A stretch of DNA of 64,000 nucleotides, taken from the NCBI RefSeq assembly GCF_000002075.1, contig NW_004797409.1, positions 381,662 to 445,661 of the forward strand, in the 5' to 3' direction. The stretch comes from Aplysia californica (taxonomy: Eukaryota > Mollusca > Gastropoda > Aplysiida > Aplysiidae). The position numbers and the translations under genes are program-made. Shown piece by piece: positions 61,549 through 64,000 of this stretch; the stretch's first letter is position 1; every line of letters begins with the position of its first letter. The notes beneath the pieces were generated by a model, which did not search any database, was not told where the DNA came from, and was given only the letters and a program-made list of their open reading frames with translations.

Positions 61549-61929
61549 GAGTAAAATTACCGGTTCGGTCAAAATAAGGACGAAAACAGGCACGTCGACT
61601 TTAAAGCTTATATCTCCTATCTGCCTTGCCCTAGAGACAAACCGAAACCAGCTACAGGAAGCCCTGTGATTGGATGACCCCAGGAATGACCTGTTTCAGC
61701 TTGTTCGCATATTTGAGGCCCTCACTGGGTGCAAAAGTGACGCCCGATTTATTTACGTGTTCAGTCATTTTTTGTTTTCTCACGGATTCGGGCAGTATTT
61801 TAACATTCGGTCATTTTCAATTATTATCACATTTCTTTGCAAGCATTAATAACATGATTTGTAATGCTTGTTACACTTGGACACAATGATAGTTTGTCTA
61901 AAGTGGTTTTCACCATTTATAGCTATTTT
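61549..61929. other. no gene recognised
   Basis: No coding sequence supported on either strand. Confidence 0.35.
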
Positions 61930-62105
61930 AATGAGTATGTATCTGACCCACTACTACGTGGTATCCGACTCTACTACACTGGCATCTGGCTCACTCAACT
62001 ACAATGGTATCTGACTTTGCTACACTGATATCCAACTGTATTACACACTGGTATCTGACTCTACTACACTGGTGTCTGACTGAGCTAATATGCTGTACCT
62101 GACTC
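61930..62105 (+). repeat. irregular tandem repeat, about 7 units of 20-27 bp
   Basis: Units of the form 'ggtatctgactctactacac' with spacing and sequence variation. Confidence 0.75.
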
Positions 62106-63155
62106 TACTATTATTTAAATAATGCGCAAATTCTTGATTCTTTATTATATAACCATTGGCACTATATTATCTTATGTGCCAGAAGGATGAGAAACTACGC
62201 AAAAACGGCGAGACTGAACTGCAAATTCTCTTTCATCCTTGATAGGGCCTCATATGTAAAAAAACTCTCCAGCTTTCAGAGTTTACCAAAATGTAGAATC
62301 TAGGCCACAGGCTCCTTCATCCACAACCAATGTCAACTCTTGTCCTGCATCTGTGCCGAGATGCGAATCTTCAGCAACCGATTACGTCGGACGTGCCGGG
62401 CAGGCCGCCGGGGTCACTCAGTGTGTACTGTTGGTGTACAGCGCGTGCGCCGGGAAACGTGTGTTTTCGTCATGAATGCTGTGGGAGTGTGTTAATCGAT
62501 GATGAAAATAACGCTCTATCTTTCATAGCTTATAAAGTGTTACAAACACATGAATAACCCCCTCTCACAAGCCAAGCTGGCATTACGAAGTTACGCCCAT
62601 TCGAATATAACCTTTCTGGACGTTCTTGTTGTTATGAATGACCTGAGGTTCGAAAGGGGATTATATAGGTCAATTTCTGAATGTTTTGCACTTAAATTGT
62701 TCTTTGTACCTGCACAATGGTATTCAAAACGGTAAATTTTTACTTTTACACCCACACAGATACACTGATATGAAGGTTAAACTGCCATAATTTTTGCTGC
62801 AGAACACACGTGTGGCCACTAAAACCCTTGCAAATCAATTGTTTTCATGTAAATATCAATCCTAATTGCCAAAACATCAAATCCTTATGAAATTGAGGGG
62901 GGCATGACCCCCAAGTTTCTTTTTTGGTCAGGGAGGCATACCCCCCTGAAACCCCCCATGTTGTTAAAAGTAAGTCAAATATTACTACGCCACTGGTCCT
63001 AGATCTAGTTCTGTTTTCAAACATCAATAACTTAGTAACTATTGATTTGCGGCAAAAATGAAGGCCATTAGCCATTATATTCGTGTTCAGCATGCAAAAT
63101 ACTACTAGAAATAAAGTATATCAAACGTGTACATGAGACGGGTGTAATAGTAAGT
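62106..63155. other. no gene recognised
   Basis: 62370-62470 is GC-richer than its surroundings. 62895-62965 has 'gaggggggcatgacccccaa', a short dyad also seen in altered form at 60415-60440. Confidence 0.35.
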
Positions 63156-63156
63156 G

Positions 63157-63186
63157 ACTATTTCTCCGAACGTTCGGAGAAATAGT
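63157..63186. repeat. perfect 30-bp palindrome
   Basis: Halves ACTATTTCTCCGAAC and GTTCGGAGAAATAGT with no spacer; an extra half copy, ATTTCTCCGAACGG, follows at about 63198-63211. A possible binding site for a dimeric factor. Confidence 0.9.
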
Positions 63187-63211
63187 GCTGATCTTTATTT
63201 CTCCGAACGGT

Positions 63212-63840
63212 TTTCGGCTTCCGGTCTCGTGATTTTTTGCCTATTTATTGCGAGAGTTCGGCGCCAACTTTCATTCTGCCTCTGGTCTGGGAAGGAACAC
63301 GTACCGCATGGCAAGCCCGCCTACAGACAACCTTCAGTAACACCCACCACACACCCACCACCATCATGCACATGTACACACACTAACTAAACATAACTAG
63401 TGGGCAACTTTTGAACGTATGACGAGCTGAACTGTGGATGGAGAGACAGTGTGAGTGAAAGAGCGGGTGAAAGGAAGAATGTGCGAGTGTATCCACAGGC
63501 GACAGCAACTACAAGACGACGACACTGACCACCCCTGGCCTGGTCCACAGCTCACGAACAAAAGGAAGGCAGCTCAGGCGGTGTTTTGCCTATATTATTG
63601 TCCATGGTTCGCAGGGAACAAGTGAGATTTTCTTTGTGTGTGCCTGGAGGGATGGGGTGGGGTATGAAAGTCATGCGGACGGGGATGAGCCGCGGGAGAG
63701 AACACGGGAATTGAATGAAAGAGTGAAACTGAAAGAGACGAATGACTCATGAGTCCTGGAGTGAATGGATCCTGTGTTTCTATTTTTGTATACTTTGAAC
63801 TGTTACTGAATAAAAGCTGAAATAAAGCCCGAAAAACAAA
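63212..63840. other. no gene recognised; AATAAA signals near 63810
   Basis: Somewhat GC-richer than the flanks. AATAAA at 63809-63814 and 63821-63826 on + would fit the 3' end of a plus-strand transcript, but no coding exon was found. Confidence 0.3.
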
Positions 63841-63845
63841 CAAAC

Positions 63846-63905
63846 ACACACACACACTCCTCACTCTCCACTTACTACCACACACAGACACACTCAAACA
63901 CTCAC

Positions 63906-63964
<59 letters not shown>
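63846..63964. repeat. (CA)n microsatellite
   Basis: Interrupted CA repeats, pure from about 63914 to 63964. Confidence 0.95.
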
Positions 63965-63966
<2 letters not shown>

Positions 63967-64000
63967 AGCAAATTTTTGGGTCTATATCTATTTCAATTTT

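Overview
The window is eukaryotic nuclear DNA: AT-rich, with GT-AG introns, dense short interspersed repeats and one assembly gap (N at 33194-33419). The host genes have ordinary animal architecture. The tRNA-derived SINEs contain a 'ttgggaaaggcactttacac'-type central module like the modular SINEs described in molluscs. A lophotrochozoan, most likely a gastropod mollusc, is my inference rather than a demonstrated fact.

Three host genes can be supported. (1) 1413-13045 (+): a complete 11-exon protoporphyrinogen oxidase gene (PPOX, 477 codons, the same length as human PPOX). Its introns are packed with SINEs and MITEs, and intron 3 holds an open, phase-compatible second copy of exon 3. (2) 34554-34901 (-): a compact intronless frame of 115 residues with a perfect Kozak start, an N-myristoylation-type N terminus and a promoter-like upstream region with ETS, YY1-like and AP-1 motifs; I do not recognise the protein. 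(3) 51386-56790 (-): two exons of a type II membrane, fucosyltransferase-like enzyme with a glutamine tract in the stem; the exon carrying the start codon was not found.

The rest is mobile DNA and its remains. 14.4-17.1 kb: a decayed piggyBac transposase fragment fused to a decayed hAT transposase (-), with two later small insertions. 26.4-27.7 kb and 29.1-31.0 kb: two more piggyBac transposases (-), the second nearly full length with a DDD triad and C-terminal zinc-binding domain; a fourth fragment lies near 32.1 kb. 35.6-37.16 kb: the 3' half of an RNase H-bearing LINE (-), whose 3' end carries the same tail as the SINEs scattered through the window, so LINE and SINE partners appear together. 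52.8-53.06 kb: the C-terminal end of a second LINE (+). Several MITE families have recognisable terminal inverted repeats and target duplications: TA (pogo-like), TTAA (piggyBac-like), 8 bp (hAT), and two families with 6 bp.

Other structure includes a perfect 38-bp-arm palindrome at 37813-37891, a 30-bp palindrome at 63157-63186, a 39-bp minisatellite at 54528-54840, a minisatellite inside a pogo-like MITE at 41588-41890, and large polypyrimidine, GA, CA and trinucleotide tracts. No RNA genes, CRISPR arrays or retroviral elements were recognised. Large stretches (17.3-26 kb, 39-51 kb, 57.5-64 kb) show no gene that can be supported by reading alone.
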